Shown here piece after piece: positions 46,952 through 57,812 of a DNA stretch of 64,000 nt. Origin of the DNA: Schistosoma haematobium (lineage: Eukaryota; Platyhelminthes; Trematoda; Strigeidida; Schistosomatidae); the NCBI RefSeq assembly GCF_000699445.3, contig NC_067197.1:28255809-28319808 (forward strand). The letters run 5' to 3'. The stretch's first letter is position 1, and the number at the start of each line of letters is the position of its first letter. Both the position numbers and the translations under genes were made by a program. Under the pieces are notes generated by a model that searched no databases, had not been told where the DNA came from, and saw only the letters and a program-made list of their open reading frames with translations.

Positions 46952-48987
46952 TTCCATGTAACTTACTTACTTATGCCTGTTACTCCTCGTGAAGGACAGT
47001 AGGCCGCTCACCAGCATTCTCCATCCAACCCTATCCTAGACAGTCCTTTCCAGCTCCTCTCAGTTGTTATTCATCGTTTTCATATCTGATTCTAATTCCC
47101 GACATAATGTGTTCTTTGGCCTTCCGCTTTTCCGCTTCCCTTCAGGATTCCTAATTAGGGCTTGCCTCGTGATGCAGTTTGATGATTTGTGTAATGTATG
47201 TCTTATTTGTTTCCATTGTCTTTTCCTAATTTCCCCTTCGGCTGGAAGCTGATTTGTTCTCTCACACAGATGGCTGTTGCTGATGGTATCCGACCAATGG
47301 ATGTTGAGTATCTTGCGTAGACATCTATTTATAAACACTTGTACCTTCTTGATGATGATTAAAGTAGTTCTCCATGTTTCAGCTCCGTACAGTAGAACTG
47401 CCTTGATGTTCGTATTGAAGATTCTCACTTTGATATTGGTTGAAAGTCGTTTTGAGTCCCATGCGGTCTTCAATTGTAGGAATGCGGCCCTTGCTTTACC
47501 AATCCTTGCCTTTACATCTACATCTGATCCTCCTTGTTCATCGATGATGCTGCCCAGGTATGTGAAGGATTCTACATCTTCCATAGTTTCGCCATCAAGA
47601 GTGATTTGATTGCTGTTCTCCGTGTTGTATTTGAGGATCTTGGTTTTCTCCTTGTGTATGTTGAGGTCTACTGATACAGAGACTGCTGCTACACTGATTG
47701 TCTTTATCTTCATTTGTTTGTGTGTATTAGATAGAAGGGCTAGGTGATCTGCGAAGTCCAAATCTTCTTATTGATTCTGAGCTGTCCATTGTATGCCATG
47801 TTTTCCCTCAGATGTCGAGGTCTTCATAATCCAATCGAACAGCAGGAGGAAGAGGAAGGGAGAGAGTAGAAAGCCTTGTCTGACTCCGGTCCTTACTTGG
47901 AATGCATCTGTCAGCTGTCCTCCATGCACGACTTGGCATTATAGTCCGTCGTGTGAGTTCCGGATAATATTGACAATCTTCTCAGGAACTCCGTAGTGTC
48001 GAAGACGTTTCCATAACGTCCTCCTATCCACACTGTCAAATGCCTTTTCATAATCAATGAAGTTGATGTACAGTGACGCGTTTCACTCAATTGATTGTTC
48101 GACGATGATCCGTATTGTTGCAATTTGGTCTGTGCACGACCGATCCTTGCGGAATCGAGCTTGTTGATCTCGAATTTGGGAGTCTACTGCGTCTTTCATC
48201 CGGTTCAGCAACACACTGTCGAAGGCTTTCCCTGGTACTGACAGTAATGTGATGCCTCTGTAGTTTTCACATTTGCTCACATCTCCTTTCTTTGGAATCT
48301 TGATGAGGTGTTTTTCTTTCTACTCCATCGGCACTTGTTCCTTCTACCAAATCTTCTGGAATAGAAGGTGAAGCATGTTTGTAGTTACTTCGTTGTCTGG
48401 CTTTAGAGCTATAGCTGGTATATTGTCAGGTCCTGCTGCTTTTCCGCTCTTGATTTGTCTGATGATCATCCTGAGTTCTTCGGTTGATGGAGTTACATCT
48501 ATAAGAAGGTCTGTGTGTGCTGCTTTAATGTCCGGTGAATTCATTGGAGCTAGCCTATTCATGAGTTTCTCGAAGTAATCTACCCATCTGTTCCGCTGTT
48601 GTTGAATTTCAGTGATTGTCCTGCCTTCTTTGTCCCTGACCGGTCTCTCTGTTTTACCATATCTCCCTGCTAGTTTCTTCGTTGTATCTTAAAGCTGTTT
48701 CATATTTCCTTTCCTTGCAGCTAGTTCTTCCACGTATTTCTGCTTGTCGGCTTTGATGCCCTTCTTCACTTGCTTGTTTACTTCTACGTAATCAGCCTGT
48801 GCTTGGACTTTCTCTGTTCGTGTTCGGCTGTTGTTAAGTGCTGCCTTCTTGTTCTTCCTTTCTTTGATCCTGTCCAGTGTTTCTATAGAGATCCATTCCT
48901 TATGATGATGCTTCTTGAGGCCCAGAACCTATTGACACGTTGAAGTTAATGATTCCTTGATACTTTTCCAGTTTCCTTCCATGTAAC
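46952..48987 (-). mobile_element. RTE (SR2-like) retrotransposon with 11-bp target duplication
   Basis: Element body 46963-48976, flanked by ttccatgtaac at 46952-46962 and 48977-48987. It is 5'-truncated: the apurinic endonuclease domain is missing and the sequence starts in the linker (KKHHHKEWISIETLDRIKER region at about 48860-48920). Then come KSGKAAGPDNIPA (48440 region), CENYRGITLLSV, RKDRSCTDQIA, the catalytic region, and a C-terminal domain with [16 protein letters not shown] and GRPKNTL. The 3' end is TAAG-rich (ataagtaagtaa), as for RTE elements. Stops and frame changes occur between 47761 and 48560. Confidence 0.88.
47060..47761 (-). pseudogene. RTE reverse transcriptase, C-terminal 233 codons
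   Basis: The longest open frame in the window. It opens [11 protein letters not shown], where active family members have FADD: the second catalytic aspartate is His, so the palm active site is dead. It continues with [88 protein letters not shown] and [15 protein letters not shown]. Remnant of the element at 46952-48987, not a host gene. Confidence 0.85.
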
Positions 48988-48989
48988 TA

Positions 48990-49780
48990 TGTAATATTAA
49001 TTAATTAATATTGCAAGCTTGTGAACATGACACTGTATGCATAATTTATTTCAATATGAGGTTACTGATATATGCAATATTAGACGATTACATGTTGATT
49101 GGATTGTCTTTGAGCAAGTAATAAGATTGGCTGCTTTCAAGTTAAATTACAGTTTATTACTTATTTACTTTATTTCTAAGTAGTAATCTTTCAAATATTT
49201 GAAATATTTCCTTTGGAAAGACTCCATTTAACGTGACATAACATTTTGATTTAAAATGGCACTAATACTAATGTGCATCCGTAGGGTTGTTCAGTGGTAA
49301 TCATCCCAAGATTTATTATCAATTTGAATTGGCTTGTCAGTTTTTATTTAGTGACTGAAACATGATAAACGTGTAAAATGATTTTGCAAATATACTTTAA
49401 ACATTTCTTCGAATCTTGGCACATACTGTTATTTTGAAAATAAATAAACCGTATATTCCAAACTTTTTAGACATGGTTACAATCTTTAATTATATAACTG
49501 TAATAATAGTAAGAATATGTTTTCTTCAACGCAAAATAATTAAACGAAGTAAATGATAATTTAACGCCTTTAAAAATTCAAATGATAACTAGTGACATGA
49601 GAAGGAAATACTTGGATAAACAATAGTTTATCAATTATCAACCGTTAACCAAAGTAGTGTAGAATACCTATAATGGTCCTGTTGTTTGATGAATTCCAAT
49701 AATGTATTAAAAATGGCAATACATTTATGTTTATAAAGTTTTGTATTCTGTACTACATAAAACATTGCTACAATCCAATG
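48990..49780. other. No gene seen
   Basis: AT-rich spacer between the two RTE copies. Confidence 0.45.
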
Positions 49781-49784
49781 GGGA

Positions 49785-51790
49785 CTTACTTACATACGTA
49801 CGACAATTCCTCCTCGTCGAGGAGCATAGGCCGCCCACCAGCATTCTCCACACAACTATGCCCTAGACAATCCTTTACAGCTACTATTCATTCTTTTGAT
49901 GTCTCCTCCCGATTCCCGATGAAGTGTGTTCTTCGGCTTACCACTTTTTCGTTTCCCTTCAGGATTCCAAGTTACCGCTTGCCTAGTAATGTAGTTTGGT
50001 GATTTCCTCAATGTGTGTCCTATCCGCTTCCATTGTTTTTTCTAAATATCCTTGAGCTGCAAGCTGGTTTGTTCTATTGTTCATAGTATCCGTTCAAAAG
50101 ATATTCAGTATCTTAAATAGACAATTGCTCATAAATACTTGTACATTTTTCATGATGGTTGTAGTAGTTCTGCAAGTTTCAACTCAGTACATTAGAACTA
50201 ACTGTCTTCACGTTCGTTAAGAAGACTCTGAACTTGATGTTGTCTTGATGCTGACAGTTGTTTTAAGTTCCATATGTTCCTCAACTGTACAAGTACTGTC
50301 CTTTGTTCGCCAACAGTCGCCTTTGCAACTAAATCATTCAATTTCAACGGTGATGCTACCCAGACATGTGAAAGTTTACAACTCCTCCAGAGTATCTCCA
50401 TCAAGTGTAATTTGGTTTGTGTTCTTTGTGTTGTATTTGAAGATCTAGCATTTCCCTTGTGTATTTTGAAGCCTACTGATACAGAGACTGCTGCTACACT
50501 GTTTGTACCGACCTGTATTTGTTGATATGTATGGGATAGAAAGGTCAGGTCATCTGTGAAGTCTAAATCGTTTAGTGGCATCCAACTCGTCCATTCTATT
50601 CCGTGCTCCCACTCAGATGTACAGGTCTTCATAACCCAATCAATCACCAGGTGAAAGAGGAAGCGACACACTAAGCACACTTGTCTGACCCCGGTTCTCA
50701 CTTACAATACATTTGTCAGCTGTCCTCCACGCATGAATTCGCAGTGTAATCTGTTGTATGAATTCCGTATGATATTGACGATTTTCTCAGTTACATCATT
50801 GTATCGAGGAAGTTACCATATTGTTCTCCTATCCACACTGTCAAATGCTTTCTCACAATCAACGAAGTTGATGTACAGTGTTGAGTTCCACTCAACCGAT
50901 AATTCAACAATGATCCGTAATGTCGCAATTTGATCTGTGCATTACCGATCTCTACAAAATTAATCTTGTTTATCTCGAAGTTGGACTACTACTGTGTTTT
51001 TCATTCGGTCCAGCAACACTCTGTTGAAAACCGTTTCTGTTACTGACAGTAATGTGATGTCTCCGTAGTTATCACATTTGATCAGACCTCCTTTCTTTGG
51101 TATCTCGATCAGTTTCCTTTCTTTCCAATCTGTCGGCGACACTTGTTCTTCCTCTCAAATCTTCCTCAATAGAATGTGGACCATGTTTGCAGTGACCTCT
51201 GTGTCTGAAATCAGTTGTTCAACTGGCATATTGTCAGGTCGTGTTGCTTCCCCATTCTAGATTTGTGTGACTTGTGTGACGGCCATCCGTCGTTGGTGGA
51301 GTGACATCTATCGGAATGTCTGTAGGTGCTGCTTCGATAACTCGTGCATTCAATGGAAGTGGTCAATTCAAAACTTCCTCGAAGTGTTCTACCCATCTGT
51401 TCCACCGTCCTTGAATTTCATTGATTTTCTTACCTTCTTTCTGCTTGACCGTTCTCTCTAGTTTCCTTTATTTCCCTACTGGTTTCTTCGTTATTTCATA
51501 TAAATTTGTCATATTTCCTTCTCTTATAGCTTTTTACACTGTCATTACTAGCTCTTCCATATATTTCTGCTTGTAGGCTCTAATGCTCCTGCTCACTAGC
51601 TTGTTTACTTCTGTGTACTCAGCTTATGCCTTGACTTTCTCTGTTCTTGTTCGACTGTTGTTAACTGTTATCTTCTCGTTCTTCCTATCTTGAATCTTGT
51701 ATGAGGTTTCTATAGAGATATATTCGTTATGATGATGCTTTTTGCGGCCGAGAACCTTCTGACTCATTGAAGTTAACGCTTCGAAGGAAT
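49785..51790 (-). mobile_element. Second RTE (SR2-like) copy, older
   Basis: Minus strand, about 2.0 kb. The order matches the first copy: linker, a CDNYGDITLLSV equivalent (51100 region), then TGVRQVCLVCRFLFHLVIDW and LDFTDDLTFLSHT in the frame at 50198-50701 (catalytic FTDD, both Asp present), and the conserved 3' end with ttacttac at 49785. Many frameshifts and stops; more diverged than the 47 kb copy. Its 5' end lies at nearly the same element position as that copy, and a family G fragment follows directly. No clear target-site duplication was seen. Confidence 0.85.
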
Positions 51791-51875
51791 GGAGTTGCCA
51801 ACCGCTCCCTCTTCCTTACCTGTGCTTGGGACCGGCAGTAGCCCCAGAAGAGCTAATCGCGGAGTTATTCAAATG
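51790..51875 (+). repeat. Repeat family G fragment
   Basis: ggaatggagttgccaaccgc, tccctcttccttacctgtgc and ttgggaccggcagtagcccc. Similar to 2625-2712 and abutting the RTE 5' end, with ~10 bp between. Confidence 0.5.
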
Positions 51876-51879
51876 GGTA

Positions 51880-52195
51880 ACTATGTCCTTGAAAAGAATT
51901 AAAGTATTTTTTATGTTCAGAAAGTTCTTATGCCTAATTTACTGGTTTTTTATTCATAAAAATATGTCACCGCGGCTTCTGTGATTCATTTTTCCTTTAA
52001 AAAAATTAGTAACAGTATAATTTGCTTTAAATGAACACTGTTATTCACATAATTAGTGTTAAGAAATTCAATCCTTGTCATGTTTGTTCCTGTTTACCCT
52101 CTTTTTTTCTATCTAATCTTCGTTACTCATAATATAAAATTGTTTCTTTAACGTAAGTTTTCAGAAAAATTACAGTTTTTCTCCTTAAAAAAGTT
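51880..52195. other. AT-rich spacer between two GC-rich blocks
   Basis: No feature. Whether 51790-51875 and 52200-52735 belong to one element interrupted here could not be settled. Confidence 0.35.
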
Positions 52196-52199
52196 TCAT

Positions 52200-52735
52200 C
52201 AGACAATTGATCAACAGGCAAACATATATATATGTGCCCTGGTACGGCCGAGAGTGGGGGGAGTCCGCTCTCCCTCTCGAAATGCTCTCACATGGCCACG
52301 CGTATATAGCCTCTGCCAGGGAAGTCCTACTCACTGCCTTCTCGCACCACGGGTGTTGTTTACGAGATTGAGAGGACGAAAAGCGAACGTCCGGCGCTTT
52401 AACCGGGCTGGTGGATATGGAGAGCACACCTAGGGGAGTTGGAAAACCCTGATTCAAAAGCAGTGGTGCAAATAAGCTCCAGTATTCTGAAGGAACAAAT
52501 GTCGTATGAGCCAATTGTTGGTCATCGGCTACCATGGGACTGCATCTCCTTACGTTGCTCCACTGCCTTGTGGATCAGACGTTCGGGTCGAAGGCCCCCT
52601 AAGAAAACCACCTGCTTCAGTTTAGGCACCCGGACAGTATCACAGCCCTCCCACATATCAAATGAGTTCTGTGTGGTGCATATGTATTTGATGTCTCCTT
52701 GTACCAATATCTATGTGTTAAAATAAAATAAATAA
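52200..52735. repeat. GC-rich dispersed-repeat island (family E)
   Basis: A sharp GC-rich block of about 510 bp with CpGs in otherwise AT-rich DNA. It ends in (AAAT)n on the plus strand, like a retroposed 3' tail. On the minus strand two overlapping frames (52522-52707, 61 codons; 52185-52535, 116 codons) are fairly long; the second starts at an ATG that overlaps the end of the first. Neither has a domain I recognise. The block resembles sequences often repeated in schistosome genomes (recollection, not a search). The tail favours plus polarity and the frames favour minus, so strand is left open. Confidence 0.5.
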
Positions 52736-52739
52736 ATAA

Positions 52740-53520
52740 AATATCATTTTCTTCATATCAGGAGCTAACGTATAAACTAACACTTTAATCTTCTGTTACT
52801 GATAACAATTTACAATTTATTACTATCTGATATCTGTTTATTGATAGTAACATTAGTTCTTACAGTTCAGATGGATTAACCAGTTACATTTAAATTTAAT
52901 TTCATCTAAAAAAAACCAGTCTTTCGATATTGTCATCATTTAAAACAAATGTTTTTTGCATTTTTTGGTTGCATGAAATCTGTCTCCTCAGCATTGTTTG
53001 TGAATTTATACGATTATTGGATACTGAACGCGAGATCATTAATATTTTTTTCTCAAAATATTCTAATAGTGTCAGTTATAACTGTTACCGAATTGATACT
53101 AACCTCTTGCGTTGTAACCATTTGGTTGTCATGCCAACCTGAACATAATTACATTCAAAATAAAAGCATAACTTCTTACATTTTCATTGTCACATATGTG
53201 AGTAAACAATTCAAATAAGAAGAATAAGTCAATAATGTTCTATATATTGTAGGTTTACGCAATAAATTATAATGTGATATAAGAAAATCTTAAGAAAATT
53301 CTTTTTTATTAGTTAAATTATTTATCACTTATCACAAGATATAATAATTACGAAAGTTGATATTAGTATATTAACTTTACTGAGATAATTGAACAAAGTA
53401 CTTAGTTAATCTTTGTCAATCAACCATAAGAAGTTTAACACATTTGCCATAGTTTTAATACAGATTACTAAAGCTACAAATTAGTTTTAAAGTGAATATT
53501 ACGTTAACAATAAAGTTACA
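52740..53520. other. No gene seen
   Basis: AT-rich. Two overlapping frames (52930-53218) have no domain or splice support. Confidence 0.4.
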
Positions 53521-53526
53521 ATATAT

Positions 53527-53660
53527 ACGCACTGCTGAGGAGTCCCATACTAGGACGAAACGGCCGTCCAATGCTTCCAGGTTTTTCATGGTGGTCTAGC
53601 TTTAATTGACTCATGATTTCAATCAAAAACTTAACAATCTCCACAACACCTAAACTGAGA
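53527..53660 (+). repeat. Family B, ribozyme-plus-tail copy
   Basis: Starts abruptly at cgcactg, the first strand of hammerhead stem I, and runs to the terminal block caatctccacaacacctaaa. The tRNA-like head is missing. Confidence 0.7.
53529..53574 (+). ncRNA. Hammerhead ribozyme (family B), intact core
   Basis: GCACTG, CTGAGGA (53535-53541), stem II GTCC...GGAC, GAAA (53557-53560), stem III ACGGCCGT, cleavage-site GTC, stem I CAATGC. Five of six stem I pairs remain. Confidence 0.75.
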
Positions 53661-54490
53661 ATATTAGGAATAATTGCCCTATCGCCTATTAATAACAGCG
53701 AAATGAAATGAAATTAACCAGTTGTAAATAATGTCAATCAATACTAGGAGATGAAAAAAGGAAACAGTGTATCAATGATATGATTGAAAAGTAATATTAG
53801 ATACACAACTATTTTCCAAATGTACATAGTTACAAATCTCATTGGAAATTTATAAAACAAAAAAAATAGGTGAATACATCGAGAAATCTAAGATAATTGC
53901 ATTAAATACTTGATATTCTGTTGGTTAAATAAATGTTCACATACTATCAACATCAGTAGAGAGAATTCTCTGGAAACACTAACATTTCGTTTTAAAATTT
54001 AATGATTTAACAATTCTGTTTTCCAATGTTCGCTGGACCATTACACTATCGGAAAACATTAAGAAGATACAATGATTTTACGATTTAAACATGAAAATTT
54101 CCATTTAAACAATAAAGAATTAGTTATGAAAAATAAGCTTCAACAAACTATCAGTTCAGAATAAGTAATTTATTAAAATGATAGGAAATAAGTAGTGAAA
54201 TATACCTTATATAAATACAAAAATAAAAATGATAAAAATTCATCCTACTTAGAGTGTCTGTACTCTTCTAGTAAAGAACTTTCATTAACTTTGATGTTAC
54301 ATAGAATATATCTGTTACAAATTGATAAGCTTTCAGCAATTGATTTTTCCAAGTTTACTTGTCTATGCACCTTACTATTTAAATTTATCATGAAATTATA
54401 AATAACTCATTGTTTTATGGATACAGTAAGTGAAAAACATATAAAAATTTTACATGAAAATTATAAACTAAACAAAAATGCCTTTTTGTT
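53660..54490. other. No gene seen
   Basis: AT-rich. If the exon at 54837 is the first coding exon, upstream non-coding exons or the promoter may lie here, but none can be pinpointed. Confidence 0.4.
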
Positions 54491-54495
54491 ATTTT

Positions 54496-54610
54496 ACTTG
54501 TATCTTCCCATTGTTATTTAGGACTGCTGACGAGTCCAAAATAGGACGAAACGCGCGTACTAGATTCCACTGCTAGCCATTATCCATCTTTGCTTAAAAA
54601 TGCATTGTGC
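54496..54610 (+). repeat. Sm-alpha-like chimera (family A) upstream of Ig-domain exon
   Basis: 54496-54525 is the reverse complement of the Sm-alpha-like tail (acttgtatcttcccattgtt, atttaggact; compare 15456-15485). It joins directly to a plus-strand hammerhead and its downstream block (attccactgctagccattat, ccatctttgctta). It lies about 230 bp upstream of the ATG at 54837. Confidence 0.65.
54521..54570 (+). ncRNA. Sm-alpha-type hammerhead ribozyme, altered cleavage site
   Basis: CTGACGA (54527-54533), a perfect stem II GTCC...GGAC, GAAA (54548-54551), stem III ACGCGCGT. The cleavage triplet is GTA instead of GTC; GUA is permitted in the NUH rule. Stem I is poor because the 5' strand was replaced at the inverted junction. 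Confidence 0.6.
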
Positions 54611-54656
54611 TTAACTTTGTGAATAAATTCGTTTTTTTTATTTGTCTCGACGTTTA

Positions 54657-54678
54657 ATTGGTCAGTTAATTGACCAAT
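54657..54678. promoter_or_regulatory. Palindrome upstream of Ig-domain exon
   Basis: ATTGGTCA-(6 bases)-TGACCAAT, a perfect 8-bp dyad with outer CGTTT/AAACG pairing after a bulge, about 160 bp upstream of the ATG. It contains inverted CCAAT boxes. A role as protein-binding site or RNA hairpin is only a suggestion. Confidence 0.3.
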
Positions 54679-54836
54679 CAAAACGAAATAATAAAAAAAA
54701 TAATTTCTTTAATCAAGATATCAGGCAAATAAACTTCGCAAATAATCTAATAAAATCATTTAAAATTTATGAATAACAAAGTATTACTTTGACTTCCCAG
54801 TAGAAAAAAATTATGATTAATTCCATCTCTTAGAAT

Positions 54837-55383
54837 ATGATGTACCTGGATCGTATTTCACCTTTGATAATGATAAGCTTGATTAACTGGAACCTAGTTT
54901 TATCTGAATTCATAGCATATGGATCTAATACTATGAATAAAAATACAGAAAAAGTTTTAAATTCTGTTATTTCTAAGAAGCAATCTGAATTACTAGAAAA
55001 TTTAAAATCTTCATCAGCATCAATACATACACAGGATACTTCAAATGAATATATGTTAAGTGATCATCCATTATCTGTAATTAACTTTAATAAGCATCAA
55101 AAATTTTCGTATCTAAATGATATGCAACCAGAAAATGTTGATAATTCAAAACATCCATTATTATCTGATCCATTGTTTGATCCTTCAATTCTTACAGATA
55201 CTGCTGCTCGTGTAATTCAATCCAACCGTTGTACAACAGAAGAACGCCAAAAACGAATACAATGTTTCGAGGTACTACCTGCGGAACAGTATGCTATACC
55301 ATTAGGACATACCGTGAATATGCAATGTGTTGTTTTAAATCAGCATGGAAAAGTTCAATGGCGTGCAAAAAAAATACTTCTCG
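54837..55383 (+). CDS. Kirre/Neph (nephrin-like) Ig-superfamily receptor, first coding exon
   Basis: The exon encodes 182 codons plus one base and ends at tctcg|gtatgt, a good phase-1 donor; the frame runs only four codons into the intron before a stop. Residues 1-25 are a likely signal peptide (hydrophobic stretch ISPLIMISLINWNLVL). Residues 30-140 form a Ser/Asn/Lys-rich linker with no domain. From about residue 143 comes the start of an Ig domain, FEVLPAEQYAIPLGHTVNMQ, with C164 as strand-B cysteine, N-Q-H-G-K-V-Q-W (W175 as strand-C tryptophan) and a final LLG. The sequence pattern F-x-x-x-P-A-x-Q...G...C-V-V-L-N-x-x-G-x-V-Q-W...LG is characteristic of the first Ig domain of Kirre/Neph/nephrin-type adhesion proteins, which mediate cell recognition at the plasma membrane. 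The long linker before the domain is unusual. An in-frame TAG precedes the ATG, so either this Met is the start or the exon is entered at the acceptor cttag|aat (54833/54834). Later Ig domains and the transmembrane segment were not found in the remaining 8.6 kb. Confidence 0.75.
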
Positions 55384-55620
55384 GTATGTTATACGTTTAA
55401 TTCTAATTAAAACAAGTATACATAATCATTTCTTCATTGATACAAAACACTATTTTTACAATTGTGTACTTATCAGTTTGCTAATTAAATATTTGTATCT
55501 TGAGACAGCGGTTTAAATGCATGCCGAGATTGTGAGTGATGTGAGTATCTAACCTTATAAAAATCCATATCTACTCTTTAATTTTGCGGCTAAAACGATT
55601 AGAAATGTATAAACTGTTAA
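55384..55620. other. Start of first intron
   Basis: Follows the phase-1 donor at 55384. AT-rich, no recognisable second exon. The frames crossing the donor are read-through of intron sequence. Confidence 0.5.
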
Positions 55621-55627
55621 CTAAAAG

Positions 55628-55925
55628 GATGGAGTACAACCGTGTCTGGTGTAGGGCAGCTACTCACTGAAGACAATGGGAGACGGTCGAGCAATATCAT
55701 GCATTGATTGGACTTAGACATTCACACTATTGAACACCGGCCCAGTTGTCTAGATGTCAAGTGTTTGCGCGCAAGACCGAAGATCCCGGTTTTGAACACC
55801 ACCTGTAGGATCATGGATGCGCAATGCTGAGTCTCATGCTAGGACGAAATGGCCATTCAGTGCTTCCAGGTTTCCAATGGTGGTCTAACATTGATTCATT
55901 CGTGATCTCAATTTAAAACAATTTC
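55628..55925 (+). repeat. Family B copy with core-deleted hammerhead
   Basis: Contains the body (tactcactgaagacaatggg), the tRNA-like head (cggcccagttgtctagatgt; B-box region ggttttgaacacc, mutated), gtggatgcgc-like catggatgcgcaatg, then CTGAGTCTC, where GGA of the CTGAGGA core is deleted, followed by GACGAAATGGCC. It lies about 250 bp inside the first intron. Confidence 0.65.
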
Positions 55926-55929
55926 GTCA

Positions 55930-57805
55930 AATTCTTAAACACACCAGTAGTATTGTATTAAAATATTACAATAACATTATTACATACTATGATACTATAA
56001 TAGGTGTTAAGTTCTCAATAAATGTAATCAACCGTAAAGCAGTAATGAACTAGTATTACAAAACAATTATTATTACTGATTCCAAAATGGTTCATGATTT
56101 TTTGAATAGTGAACTTGAAGAAAGAGTACTTAGTATATTAAATAATACTTAATCTATTTTTTGAGGTGTATATTCCTTGCATATTGAGTTCTCTCAACTC
56201 AATATAAATTATATATACGTTTATATGCATACATAATATAATTAGTTACAAATTCAGGTGATTGATTTTGATTAATTTGTGAGTTCTAATCTGGATTAAT
56301 CTGTTATAATGTTTTTTTGTTGTGGGAATTTCAAATTATCCTCAAAAACTTGGTTAATACTTTCCTTATTGCTTAATAATCAATTGATTTTTCTTGTTCT
56401 TTAATGTATGAATGAAGTTACTAAGTAAATTATATTCAGAAAAATTAAATATTCAAGAAATATGTTAAGTAGTTAATGTAATGATCTGAAATGTATATCC
56501 AAAAAGGAATAATGTAAAAAAAATGGTTGTTAATTTACATTATATGATGATCGTTACATAGAAACCCTGAGAAACTATTGAAAAAAAACTAAGGGTTGCA
56601 AAACAATTATTTTGTTCCATTTCAGATGTTTGCAATATTATCCACTCCTAATAATTGATTTAAGTTTAAATATCCACTGATTCTTAAAATTTTGTCGGCC
56701 CTGATTAAAATAAAGCCAGTTCTGCTTTAGTATAAAAGAGGTTTATATTTATGCTTAGACAATTATCTATTATATATATATATAATTGTATCTAGTAGTT
56801 GCTTTTCAAGAATAGAAACAATTGAGTATCCCCTGAAAACGAAATGCTGACTGGTACCGGTTGAGAAATTGACGAAACGTAGGGTTTATTCAATAGATAT
56901 TTAATCCTAATTTACAACGTCGCTGGAGCGCAAAATCGACACTCCACAGACTATGAAACGAAACCGTTTAGAAAACCACCCTTTTTCATTGATACACTGA
57001 TATTTTTTAGTAAAGCTTATTTGCATTATTTGGCATAAAACATTACGATTAAAAACCTTTCCCATGTTTGTATAACCTAAGACAAACATTAACCACTTCT
57101 ACAGAGAACAATGCTTTCGAACACCTAAGTGTTCATAATTTAAAAAGTCGTCTTTTTAATACCAACTCTATATGATAACCAATTACTTTATAAACTTTGA
57201 ATACTCAGTACATGTATGTAAATATACATGTTTACCCGAAACATAGAAATAATACAGCTTGATTATTATGGATATTAAAACCTTACGACCGAATAAAATA
57301 TATAGGAATCCTGTGACTGTATCCATATATATTTTCACATAGATATCATCTTATCAACTAATTTAATATGAGTAATTATTCCTTAGAAGAAAAATGATAA
57401 ATTAACAAGAGTCCATACAATGCCTGACCATGTATATTTAATTCAGTTTAAAAATACAATAAATTTAAGTTTAGAATTAAAATTGTTCATGGATGTCTCA
57501 ATGGTTCAAGAAAAGAAAATTTAACTTCCTTATATTTGATTTTTCTGTTTTGATCCATCTAATCAATAATTGATTTCAACTTTCGATAATGATATTAGAA
57601 GACGAAGATTATCAGAACTATGTGATATATTAGCGCAATACATTTCGAACAATCTGGTCACACATATACTTGTTAAGAGCATTTATATATAAAAATAAAA
57701 GGTCAACTAGACAGGAAACGGGGTAAGAGGAGATAAGGATAATGATAAGATTAATAATAATAATAATGTGAACACAATTTGAAACCTAATCACTCTGGAT
57801 AATAA
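55930..57805. other. No exon seen; intron-like AT-rich DNA
   Basis: No second Ig exon recognised. A short (TA)n lies at 56772-56784. 57754-57768 is (AAT)n next to the Penelope-like fragment. Confidence 0.4.
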
Positions 57806-57812
57806 GTCAATA

